From Bacteroidetes bacterium 4572_112 (GTDB lineage Bacteria > Bacteroidota > Bacteroidia > Bacteroidales > UBA1556): a stretch of DNA of 6,044 nt. Location of the stretch: contig NIUZ01000115.1 of assembly GCA_002254285.1 (NCBI GenBank), forward strand, positions 1 through 6,044. The letters are read 5' to 3'. Below, in pieces: positions 1 through 5,999 of this stretch (position 1 is its first letter; every line of letters begins with the position of its first letter). The notes beneath the pieces were generated by a model. The model had not been told where the DNA came from. It did not search any database and saw only the letters and a program-made list of their open reading frames with translations. Position numbers and translations under genes: made by a program.

Positions 1-15
1 ATGATATTTCAAAAT

Positions 16-53
16 AAAAAAAGCCGTGAAGATTAAAAATCGACACGGCTTTT
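16..53 (-). terminator. Rho-independent terminator of groES-groEL
   Basis: Positions 19-28 and 44-53 form a perfect 10-bp inverted repeat with a GC-rich core (GCCGTG/CACGGC) and a 15-nt loop. Read on the minus strand, the stem is followed by an uninterrupted T run (complement of 16-22) and further T-rich sequence. It begins 23 nt past the groEL stop codon, the expected place for the end of the groESL transcript. Read on the plus strand only a short T tract follows, so it is mainly a minus-strand terminator. Confidence 0.85.
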
Positions 54-76
54 GTATTATATAAGAATGAGATGAT

Positions 77-1720
77 TTACATCATTGGCATTCCGCCACC
101 CATTCCGCCCATACCACCACCTGGCATTGGCATTGGCTCATCTTTCTTCTCTTCAGCAATTACAGTTTCTGTTGTAAGTAACATACCTGCAATTGAAGCA
201 GCATTTTCAAGTGCTACACGAGTAACTTTTGTTGGGTCAATTACACCTGTTTCAAATAGGTTTTCGTATTTGTCGGTACGAGCATTATAACCGAAGTCAG
301 CTTTACCTTCAAGTACTTTTTGAACCACTACTGATCCTTCGCCACCTGCATTAGATACAATCTGACGTAAAGGCTCCTCAATAGCGCGCTTAACAATTAG
401 TGCTCCTAATTTCTCGTCGGCATTCTCAAACTCAATATTATCGATACAAGCAATTGCACGGATTAGAGCAACTCCACCACCAGGAATAATTCCTTCTTCA
501 ACAGCAGCGCGAGTAGCACTTAATGCATCCTCAACACGGTCTTTTTTCTCTTTCATTTCTACTTCCGAAGCAGCTCCAACATAAAGTACAGCAACACCAC
601 CAGCTAGCTTAGCAAGGCGCTCTTGTAGTTTCTCCATATCGTAGTCAGAAGTAGTGTTCTCCATATGAGCACGGATTTGAGAAACACGAGCTCCGATATC
701 CTCTTTTGTTCCTACTCCGTTTACAACAGTAGTATTATCTTTATCGATTACGATTTTCTCGCAACGACCAAGCATATCCAAAGTAGCAGTTTCTAGCTTC
801 ATTCCTTTTTCTTCAGAAATAACTATACCACCAGTAAGAACAGCTAAATCCTCAAGCATCTCTTTACGTCTGTCGCCAAAACCTGGAGCTTTAACAGCAG
901 CAACCTTTAACGATCCACGTAAGCGGTTTACAACCAATGTAGAAAGAGCTTCACCATCAACATCCTCAGCAATAATTACCAACGGACGACCATCTTGTGC
1001 AGCAGGCTCAAGTACTGGCATAATTTCTTTCATTGAAGAAATCTTTTTGTCGTAAAGTAAAATATATGGGTTCTCCATTACCGACTGCATTTTTTCAGTA
1101 TCAGTAATAAAGTATGGAGAAATATATCCTCTATCGAATTGCATTCCTTCTACCACCTCAACAGTAGTATCAGTTCCTTTAGCTTCCTCAACAGTAATAA
1201 CACCTTCTTTCTTTACTTTACCCATTGCCTCGGCAATTAGGTCACCAATAATTTTATCGTTATTAGCAGAAATTGTTGCTACCTGACGTACCTTATCGTT
1301 ATCGTCGCCAACCTCTTGCGATTGACCATTGATATCAGCAATTACAGCTTTAACAGCTTTGTCGATACCACGTTTAAGATCCATTGGATTTGCACCTGCA
1401 GTTACGTTTTTAAGTCCTACATTTACAATAGACTGAGCTAATACTGTAGCAGTAGTAGTACCGTCACCAGCATCATCATTGGTTTTAGAAGCAACTTCCT
1501 TAACCATTTGTGCACCCATATTCTCAAAAACATCTTCTAGTTCAATCTCTTTTGCTACGGTTACACCATCTTTTGTTATTTGTGGTGCACCAAAAGTTTT
1601 TTCAATTACTACATTACGGCCCTTAGGTCCTAGAGTAACTCTTACAGCATTTGCTAACTGATCAACTCCACTGCGAAGTAAATCACGAGCTTCGGTATCA
1701 AATTTTATAATCTTTGCCAT
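77..1720 (-). CDS. groEL: Chaperonin GroEL (60 kDa, Hsp60)
   Basis: GroEL is the large ATP-driven chaperonin subunit. Two stacked seven-membered rings enclose unfolded cytosolic proteins under a GroES lid. The 547-residue product has the usual length for the family. Visible hallmarks are the equatorial nucleotide-binding segments VTLGPKGRNV (28-37) and GDGTTTATVLAQ (from 85), with the catalytic-type Asp in GDGTTT. Also present are the VLYVGAASEVEMKEKKDRVEDAL region, whose Asp is the ATP-hydrolysis residue in the family, and GIIPGGGVAL just after it. The C-terminus is the typical flexible Gly-Met-rich tail ending in PMM. The ATG at 1718-1720 opens with MAKIIKFD, as expected for Bacteroidota GroEL. 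The leader is A/T-rich with no Shine-Dalgarno site, normal for this phylum. It lies 41 nt after groES and is surely co-transcribed. No missing residue or frameshift is seen, so this is a functional housekeeping copy. Confidence 0.99.
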   Translation of the reverse strand: MAKIIKFDTEARDLLRSGVDQLANAVRVTLGPKGRNVVIEKTFGAPQITKDGVTVAKEIELEDVFENMGAQMVKEVASKTNDDAGDGTTTATVLAQSIVNVGLKNVTAGANPMDLKRGIDKAVKAVIADINGQSQEVGDDNDKVRQVATISANNDKIIGDLIAEAMGKVKKEGVITVEEAKGTDTTVEVVEGMQFDRGYISPYFITDTEKMQSVMENPYILLYDKKISSMKEIMPVLEPAAQDGRPLVIIAEDVDGEALSTLVVNRLRGSLKVAAVKAPGFGDRRKEMLEDLAVLTGGIVISEEKGMKLETATLDMLGRCEKIVIDKDNTTVVNGVGTKEDIGARVSQIRAHMENTTSDYDMEKLQERLAKLAGGVAVLYVGAASEVEMKEKKDRVEDALSATRAAVEEGIIPGGGVALIRAIACIDNIEFENADEKLGALIVKRAIEEPLRQIVSNAGGEGSVVVQKVLEGKADFGYNARTDKYENLFETGVIDPTKVTRVALENAASIAGMLLTTETVIAEEKKDEPMPMPGGGMGGMGGGMPMM

Positions 1721-1761
1721 TTTTTATATGTTTTATTTGTTATTTTTTAAATTATCTGAAA

Positions 1762-2040
1762 TTATACAATTGCCAATATATCCGTTTGGTTGAGGATAAT
1801 AAAATCTCTACCATCTTCCTTAATATTTGTTCCTGCATATTTTGCATAAAGAACATTATCGCCAACTTTAACTTCAATTTTTTCGCTATCAGTTCCTGGA
1901 CCAACTGCCACAACAATGGCTTTTGCTGGTTTCTCCTGTGCCGACTCTGGAATAATAATTCCTGATGCTGTTTTTTGTTCAGCGGCAACCTCTTCAACAA
2001 GAACTCTTGCTCCTAATGGTTTTATGTTTATTGTACTCAT
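1762..2040 (-). CDS. groES: Co-chaperonin GroES (10 kDa, Hsp10)
   Basis: GroES forms the heptameric lid that caps GroEL and makes the closed folding chamber. The product is 92 residues, within the normal range. It starts INIKPLGARVLVEEV and carries the GroEL-binding mobile loop at about residues 20-32 (EQKTASGIIIPE), with the hydrophobic III anchor that docks on GroEL apical domains. The central VVAVGPGT and VKVGDNVLYAKYAGT segments match the beta-barrel core. The ATG at 2038-2040 is the natural start, because it gives the short N-terminus typical of the family. The upstream sequence is A/T-rich without a Shine-Dalgarno site. It is the first gene of a two-gene unit with groEL. An overlapping minus-strand frame at 1752-2000 is a shadow of this gene. 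Confidence 0.98.
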   Translation of the reverse strand: MSTINIKPLGARVLVEEVAAEQKTASGIIIPESAQEKPAKAIVVAVGPGTDSEKIEVKVGDNVLYAKYAGTNIKEDGRDFIILNQTDILAIV

Positions 2041-2085
2041 AGCTTATTTGTTTTATATATTTATTTTAACGTTTGCTCCTTAAGC

Positions 2086-2117
2086 CAATTTTATACCATT
2101 TTTTATTTTCTGACAAA
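2086..2117 (-). promoter_or_regulatory. Candidate Bacteroidota-type promoter for groES-groEL
   Basis: On the minus strand there is a TTTG (-33-like, 2117-2114), then 20 nt, then TAAAATTG (2093-2086). The second box matches the Bacteroidota -7 consensus TAnnTTTG at all but one specified base. It would start transcription near 2080, giving a leader of about 40 nt before groES. A second perfect -7-like box, TAAATTTG, lies at 2203-2196 but lacks a suitably spaced -33 TTTG. No CIRCE-type inverted repeat (TTAGCACTC/GAGTGCTAA) is visible, so HrcA control is not supported. Assigned by pattern only. Confidence 0.4.
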
Positions 2118-2208
2118 TTGGGAGCTGTTTTATTATACTACTTATGTAAGCTGTTGATTTATAAGCTTAGTTTGAAATTTGATTGGTTTTGTAATCAAAT
2201 TTAGGGGC

Positions 2209-2245
2209 AAAAAAAATGTCAGAATGTATGACATTCTGACATTTT
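2209..2245 (-). terminator. Rho-independent terminator after secG
   Basis: Positions 2213-2227 and 2231-2245 are a perfect 15-bp inverted repeat (core TGTCAGAATGT/ACATTCTGACA) around a 3-nt loop. On the minus strand the stem runs directly into eight T residues (complement of 2209-2216). It starts 22 nt past the secG stop codon and precedes the groES promoter region, so it separates the secG operon from groES-groEL. Confidence 0.85.
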
Positions 2246-2267
2246 GAATATTTTATATAATTCTTAA

Positions 2268-2636
2268 TTATTCAGTAGGAAGAGCAGCACTTTCGTCGCT
2301 AGACGTTGCAGCCTTTTCTGTTGTTGGTTGGAACTCTACTGGCTTAGCATTTTCGTTATTACGAATATACTCTAATTCAGAAGTTTCGCTAGGAGCACCA
2401 GTGCTAACATTTTGGTCCATTACAAAAACAGTTGATAATGACAATACAAGCATTGCAAGAGCTAAAGTCCATGTTGCTTTTTCTAAAAAGTCACTAGTTT
2501 TCTTAACACCCATTACTTGATTTCCACCAGAGAATGTAGAAGTTAATCCACCACCCTTAGAGTTTTGTGCTAAAACGATAAGTATCATCAAGATACAAAC
2601 TATAAATATCAATATTGCGATTATGTATAAACCCAT
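2268..2636 (-). CDS. secG: Preprotein translocase subunit SecG
   Basis: SecG is the small accessory membrane subunit of the SecYEG channel, which moves unfolded proteins across or into the inner membrane. The 122-residue product has the family layout. TM helix 1 is at about residues 3-23. It is followed by the conserved cytoplasmic VLAQNSKGGGL motif (21-31) and the FSGGNQVMG segment, and then TM helix 2 at about 54-73. The remaining ~48 residues form a Ser/Thr/Glu-rich acidic tail. This makes the protein longer than classical SecG, which I recall as common in Bacteroidota. The ATG at 2634-2636 places TM1 at the N-terminus, as expected. It lies 25 nt downstream of the Lys-rich/TPR gene and is probably the last gene of that operon, given the terminator just after it. 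Confidence 0.95.
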   Translation of the reverse strand: MGLYIIAILIFIVCILMILIVLAQNSKGGGLTSTFSGGNQVMGVKKTSDFLEKATWTLALAMLVLSLSTVFVMDQNVSTGAPSETSELEYIRNNENAKPVEFQPTTEKAATSSDESAALPTE

Positions 2637-2661
2637 TGTTACTATTTATTAATTGTTATTA

Positions 2662-3732
2662 TTATAATTCCGAAATTCGGGCTGCAAAGTAAGTGTTTTT
2701 TTCTGGATAAATCAAACTTAATTTTTCATATATTTTTTTGGCTTTTTTCTTATTGCCTTGTGCCGAATATAGTTTTGCCATTGTTTCTGATACTATGTTG
2801 TATTCCTCTGCTACACTTGATTTTGCAAGCTTCAACTCTTTTTCGTAAGCTTTATCTTCAGGCCTATTTATTGAAGGGTCTTCAGAAATAAATTTTTCCA
2901 TTATTGCAATGGATGTAGTCCTGTCAACAGGCTTTATTTTCTTAACTCGTGGTTTAGCTGTTGATTTCTTAGCAGTTTTACTAATAGGTTTTTTAGAACT
3001 AGCTGTACTACTTGCTTTTGTTACTTTCTTCGTAGTTTTAGCAGGAGCCTTCTCCTTAGCTACTTTTACGTCGCTCTTCTTAGCAACTTTCTTAACACTA
3101 CTTTTAGCCTCTTTCTCTATGCTTTTCTTAGGTTCTTTTTTCTCCTCAACCTTCGCTTTCTCAACCTCAACCTCGTCATCCTGAGCCTGTCGAAGGATAA
3201 CCTCTTTCTCAACCTTTACTTCAACTTTCTTTTCAACTCTTTCAACCTTTTTCTTAACATTAATCTCGTCATCCTGAGCCTGTCGAAGGGACAACTTCCC
3301 CACAACTTCCTTCATCATCTCCTTTTTATCCTTTATTTCGTCACCCTTAGCACTTAAAATAGGCTTTGGACCTTCGGGTTTAGAAACAGATTTAATATCA
3401 GAAATGGGAGCTTTAACTTCAGGTTTTACTGTAGTTTTTTCTTTAGCAACAGTAGTAGCTGGTGTTGGGCTTATTCTAGGTTTAGTAGGAGTATTAAGAA
3501 TATCTTTATATAGGAATTTGAATAATACATCTCTATCCAATACCAAGGCCGCAGTTTTGGCTAAAGTGGTTTTGTATGCAGCATCTTTATTCTTTAGAAG
3601 CGCTTTGCTTAATAGCATCGAACCTATCTGAAAATAAGGATATTTCTGTTGCAAGGCCTTAAGCTCTGTGATGTCGCTTTGGCTAAAATAATTACTTTTG
3701 AGTTTGCTTAAAAGGGTAGTAGAGTTCAACAT
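2662..3732 (-). CDS. Conserved Bacteroidota protein with Lys-rich linker and C-terminal TPR-like unit
   Basis: The function is unknown. The 356-residue product has three parts. Residues 1-79 are a helical N-terminal domain (…LKALQQKYPYFQIGSMLLSKALL…) of a type I recall in proteins encoded between lptE and secG in Bacteroidota. Residues ~80-268 are a low-complexity, probably disordered linker dominated by Lys, Glu, Val, Ala, Ser and Thr, including a histone-H1-like basic stretch at about 207-267. Residues ~270-356 form a helical C-terminus with one TPR-like hairpin (ETMAKLYSAQGN … AKKIYEKLSLIYPEK, about 316-345). There is no signal peptide or TM segment, so a cytoplasmic location is inferred. 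The linker contains two identical LRQAQDDE octapeptides (149-156 and 180-187), each encoded by a perfect DNA repeat. The start ATG at 3730-3732 is 3 nt after the lptE stop, implying tight coupling. It may be a scaffold or adaptor, but nothing in the sequence fixes its role. Confidence 0.85.
   Translation of the reverse strand: MLNSTTLLSKLKSNYFSQSDITELKALQQKYPYFQIGSMLLSKALLKNKDAAYKTTLAKTAALVLDRDVLFKFLYKDILNTPTKPRISPTPATTVAKEKTTVKPEVKAPISDIKSVSKPEGPKPILSAKGDEIKDKKEMMKEVVGKLSLRQAQDDEINVKKKVERVEKKVEVKVEKEVILRQAQDDEVEVEKAKVEEKKEPKKSIEKEAKSSVKKVAKKSDVKVAKEKAPAKTTKKVTKASSTASSKKPISKTAKKSTAKPRVKKIKPVDRTTSIAIMEKFISEDPSINRPEDKAYEKELKLAKSSVAEEYNIVSETMAKLYSAQGNKKKAKKIYEKLSLIYPEKNTYFAARISEL
3172..3196 (-). 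repeat. In-frame 25-bp GC-rich repeat, copy 2 (encodes LRQAQDDE)
   Basis: These 25 bases are identical to 3265-3289. Read on the minus strand the unit begins CCTTCGACAGGCTCAGG and ends ATGACGAG. Translated in the frame of the host gene it gives LRQAQDDE (residues 180-187). The first base belongs to the preceding Ile codon. About 58% of the 24 coding bases are G or C, well above the A/T-rich surroundings. The flanking bases differ from those of the other copy, which suggests separate insertions rather than a larger tandem duplication. The motif resembles a dispersed repeat I recall from many environmental Bacteroidota genomes. Confidence 0.8.
3265..3289 (-). repeat. In-frame 25-bp GC-rich repeat, copy 1 (encodes LRQAQDDE)
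   Basis: This is a perfect 25/25 match to 3172-3196, offset by 93 bp (31 codons), so both copies are read in the same frame. It encodes LRQAQDDE at residues 149-156 of the Lys-rich/TPR protein, near the start of its most charged linker segment. The unit contributes exactly eight codons (24 nt), so it can be inserted without breaking the frame. Confidence 0.8.
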
Positions 3733-3735
3733 AAA

Positions 3736-4251
3736 TTACCAGTTAACTAATGCTTTATTAAATATATCTTGTACTAAACGCTTATTAATTATTTCAATCA
3801 ATTGATCCTCAACACTACCAAAACTTTGGTTAGCATCGTACTCTTCAAAGCCAGTAAATAACTGATCAAAAGAGTCGTCCTCGTTTTTAGTATTTGTGTA
3901 TCGTACTTTTACTTTTATGGTAAGCCTGTTCAGTGCTGCGGTTTCGTCTCCTTGTATTGCTACCGAGTTTGTCCTATAATAAACAATCTCACCTTCTAAA
4001 TGAAGTTCGGCATTTTGTTCTTGCAACTCCAAACTTGTTTGATTAACAAACTTATCGCGCAGAGCATCAGTAAGGTCTTGACTCAATGAAGGTTTTATTA
4101 ATGTAGCCTTATTTGGAAAAAAATCAATGGAAATTGTTTTTGCAGTAATTGGCGCACCAGTTAATGAATAATTAATTTTACACGATTGAATAATGATTAA
4201 GAATCCAATCAATATTAATGTTTTAGTATGTTTGTATTTGAGTAAGATCAC
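3736..4251 (-). CDS. lptE: LPS-assembly lipoprotein LptE (Bacteroidota type)
   Basis: LptE is the outer-membrane lipoprotein that plugs the LptD barrel and helps place lipopolysaccharide on the cell surface. The 171-residue product starts with a lipoprotein signal: Lys-containing N-terminus, hydrophobic LILIGFLIIIQ, then Cys24 in a QSC lipobox, followed by KINYSLTGA. The body has the features I recall for Bacteroidota LptE: TISIDFFPN, LTDALRDKF, LHLEGEIVYY, ETAALNRLTIKVKVRYTN, SVEDQLIEIIN and the C-terminal LVQDIFNKALVNW. The start is GTG (4249-4251). No ATG lies in frame before the lipobox, and a later TTG would cut into the signal peptide, so GTG is favoured. It is 5 nt after the activator stop and 3 nt before the next gene, indicating translational coupling. 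Similarity to proteobacterial LptE is weak, so the name rests on the Bacteroidota family. Confidence 0.9.
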   Translation of the reverse strand: MILLKYKHTKTLILIGFLIIIQSCKINYSLTGAPITAKTISIDFFPNKATLIKPSLSQDLTDALRDKFVNQTSLELQEQNAELHLEGEIVYYRTNSVAIQGDETAALNRLTIKVKVRYTNTKNEDDSFDQLFTGFEEYDANQSFGSVEDQLIEIINKRLVQDIFNKALVNW

Positions 4252-4256
4252 AATAG

Positions 4257-5585
4257 TTAGTTAATATTATATTCCTTAATTTTACGGTAAAGAGTTCTTT
4301 CAGAAATCTCTAAATCCTCAGCAGCAAGTTTTCTTTTGCCATTATGTTTTTTTAGAGCTTGCTTTATCATACGTACTTCCATATCCTGCAAGCTTAATGA
4401 TTCGTCTACTATTTCCGATTCTTGAATTGTACCATCAAATTCGCTACTAGCAAATTGTGGGTTTGCAAATTCTGTATTCGTATATCCACTATCAAATTGC
4501 TGTTTTCTGAACTCTGATTGTGGTACTGTTTGATTATTAAGATCACTTAAGTCAGAAAAAGAGTAATCGCTAGGGCCAGTATAGCTGTCATCTACGTTCT
4601 CTGGCTGAATTATATCTTTTACTATTTTAGTGTCAGATTTCTTAAGAATGGTAGCCAAATCATCATATTGCATAATATCGCCAACAAGTTTCTTAAGGTC
4701 AGTAATATCGCGCTTCATATCAAAAAGCACCTTATAAAGAATATCTCTTTCGTTAATGCTATCATTTGCCGGATCTTTAAATAATACAGGCAAACGGCTT
4801 GAGTATGAGCCTGGTAAATATTTTATGATAGTTTCCTTGTCAATAAGTCTATTTTGCTCAATGATAGAAATTTGCTCAGTAACATTCTTTAATTGTCGCA
4901 CATTACCTTTCCACCTATAACTAAGTATTAATTCCTGAGCTTCAGGTGTTAGTCTTAATGTTGGCATACGGTATTTATCGCTGAAATCAGCAGCAAATTT
5001 GCGAAAAAGAAGTAAAATATCCTCTTTACGCTCTCGTAATGATGGTATGCTAACAGGTACTGTGTTTAGTCTGTAATATAAATCCTCTCTAAATTTACCT
5101 TCCTCAATGGCTTTTGGTAAATTTACGTTGGTAGCAGCAATAACTCTTACATCAGTTTTCTGGATTTTTGACGAACCTACTTTCATAAATTCTTTATTCT
5201 CCAAAACTCTCAGTAGTCGTGCTTGAGTTGCTGTAGGTAATTCAGCTACTTCGTCCAAAAATATAGTTCCTCCGTCGGCAACCTCAAAATATCCCTTACG
5301 GTTGTCTGTAGCTCCCGTAAAAGATCCTTTTTCGTGACCAAAAAGTTCTGAATCAATAGTCCCCTCAGGAATAGCACCGCAATTGATGGCTACATAATTG
5401 CCATGCTTACGAGCACTCATCTGATGAATTATTTTTGGAAAATTTTCTTTACCAACACCACTTTCTCCTGATATTAAAACAGTTAAGTCTGTTGGTGCTA
5501 CCTGAATAGCTATCTCAATGGCTCTGTTGAGTGCCAATGAATTGCCGATAATTCCAAAACGTTGCTTTAATGATTGTATGTCCAT
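4257..5585 (-). CDS. Sigma-54-dependent transcriptional activator (AAA+ / Fis HTH, no receiver domain)
   Basis: This is a bacterial enhancer-binding protein that uses ATP to open sigma-54 RNA polymerase promoters. Starting at the ATG at 5583-5585 gives 442 residues beginning MDIQSLKQRFGIIGNS. A TTG four codons further upstream would add only MFKN and is less likely. The AAA+ domain fills about residues 10-240: Walker A GESGVGKE (40-47), sigma-54-contact loop GSFTGA (87-92, a variant of GAFTGA), Walker B GTIFLDE (106-112), arginine-finger region FREDLYYRL (165-173) and sensor II WKGNVRQL (225-232). A variable linker (~260-395) holds a conserved-looking helix (LFDMKRDITDLKKLVGDIM) and an Asn/Ser/Gln/Phe-rich tract. 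A Fis-type helix-turn-helix occupies ~396-442 (KRKLAAEDLEISERTLYRKIKEY). No receiver, PAS or GAF domain is present, so control of its activity is unknown. It lies 5 nt upstream of lptE and is probably the first gene of this operon. Confidence 0.93.
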   Translation of the reverse strand: MDIQSLKQRFGIIGNSLALNRAIEIAIQVAPTDLTVLISGESGVGKENFPKIIHQMSARKHGNYVAINCGAIPEGTIDSELFGHEKGSFTGATDNRKGYFEVADGGTIFLDEVAELPTATQARLLRVLENKEFMKVGSSKIQKTDVRVIAATNVNLPKAIEEGKFREDLYYRLNTVPVSIPSLRERKEDILLLFRKFAADFSDKYRMPTLRLTPEAQELILSYRWKGNVRQLKNVTEQISIIEQNRLIDKETIIKYLPGSYSSRLPVLFKDPANDSINERDILYKVLFDMKRDITDLKKLVGDIMQYDDLATILKKSDTKIVKDIIQPENVDDSYTGPSDYSFSDLSDLNNQTVPQSEFRKQQFDSGYTNTEFANPQFASSEFDGTIQESEIVDESLSLQDMEVRMIKQALKKHNGKRKLAAEDLEISERTLYRKIKEYNIN

Positions 5586-5607
5586 ATTTTTAAACAAATT
5601 ATTACTA

Positions 5608-5615
5608 CAAAAGTA
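5608..5615 (-). promoter_or_regulatory. Candidate -7 promoter box upstream of the activator-lptE-secG operon
   Basis: The minus strand reads TACTTTTG here, a perfect match to the Bacteroidota -7 consensus TAnnTTTG, 22 nt upstream of the chosen ATG. It sits in the short gap after the glycosyltransferase stop codon. No clear TTTG is found at the -33 distance, so the assignment is tentative. If real, the operon has its own promoter and a leader of only about 15-20 nt. Confidence 0.35.
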
Positions 5616-5663
5616 TGGAAAAATCTTGGATGATTTTGTTAAAAATAGATATGAAAAAATACT

Positions 5664-5990
5664 TTAATTGCTAATCACTTGAGAATAAAAATCCATCAAT
5701 AATTTACCCACCTTAGGCTTGTCATAATTATTAATAGCATAGTTGCGCATGGCTTCAATATCATAGTTTCTATAATTATTGGCCATTAGTAATATTGCAT
5801 TGCTAAGGGCTTGCTCGTCCCTAGGTTTTATAAGCATTCCGTATTCTTTAGGCAATACCTCAGGAATAGCTCCTGCTTCAGTAGCTATTACCGGCTTGCC
5901 AGCAGCTAGGCTCTCAATAATGACAATGGCAAAGGTTTCGTAATTGCTAATTGAATGATAAATGAGTTTGCCCTCGCTTTTAGGAAGCCC
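5664..5990 (-). pseudogene. Glycosyltransferase family 4-type, C-terminal fragment with broken frame
   Basis: The 108 codons up to the TAA at 5664-5666 encode the end of a GT-B fold glycosyltransferase. The donor-sugar site is clear: HSISNYETFAIVIIESLAAG carries the E-x7-E motif, and KPVIATEAGAIPEVL is the typical following strand and loop. Then come YGMLIKPRDEQALSNAI and a helical C-terminus. Such enzymes move sugars from nucleotide donors onto polysaccharide or LPS precursors. Upstream, the frame is closed by a TAA (5991-5993) and no ATG lies between it and the motif, so a start inside this piece would remove the active site. The minus-strand frame that stays open to the window edge (LFLAAIFAAYPYTADPPKG) is a different one, which fits a frameshift near the G5 run at 5994-5998 or an inserted repeat. 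It could be a true pseudogene or an assembly error near a contig end; this window cannot decide. Confidence 0.6.
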
Positions 5991-5999
5991 TTAGGGGGA
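5971..5999. repeat. Possible GC-rich dispersed repeat at the glycosyltransferase frame break
   Basis: This stretch is far richer in G and C runs than its surroundings and contains a near-palindromic CCCT-T-AGGG core (5988-5996) plus a nearby TTTAGG. It resembles the CCCCTAAAGGGG-type repeats I recall scattered through Bacteroidota genomes. Only one copy is in the window, so repeat status rests on resemblance. It covers the exact place where the glycosyltransferase frame is interrupted. Confidence 0.3.

Noticed and set aside
72..290. Plus-strand frame rich in Pro/Ile/Gly
   Set aside because: It is the antisense shadow of the Gly-Met-rich GroEL tail and carries no recognisable domain.
1479..1965. 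Plus-strand frames across the groEL start and groES, and a minus-strand frame at 1752-2000
   Set aside because: They overlap clearly coding groEL and groES in other frames and have no family features.
2072..2090. TTGGC…GC pattern upstream of groES as a sigma-54 promoter, and AAGGAG as a Shine-Dalgarno site
   Set aside because: The GG to GC spacing is 8 nt instead of 10, and the AAGGAG lies about 35 nt from the groES ATG with no nearer start codon to serve.
2909..3184. Plus-strand frame encoding a very hydrophobic, membrane-like protein
   Set aside because: Hydrophobic Leu/Phe/Val codons arise automatically opposite Lys/Glu-rich codons of the minus-strand gene; there is no independent start context.
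3404..3631. Plus-strand frame opposite the N-terminal half of the Lys-rich/TPR gene
   Set aside because: Antisense shadow of a gene with conserved N-terminal features.
5619..5640. AAAATC…GATTTT inverted repeat as a terminator for the glycosyltransferase
   Set aside because: The stem is short and almost all A/T, so it would be unstable, and it lies among many similar A/T tracts.
5664..5855. A 63-residue protein starting at a TTG (5853-5855)
   Set aside because: The same frame upstream encodes the glycosyltransferase E-x7-E region without a break, so the TTG is an internal Leu codon of a longer product and not a start.
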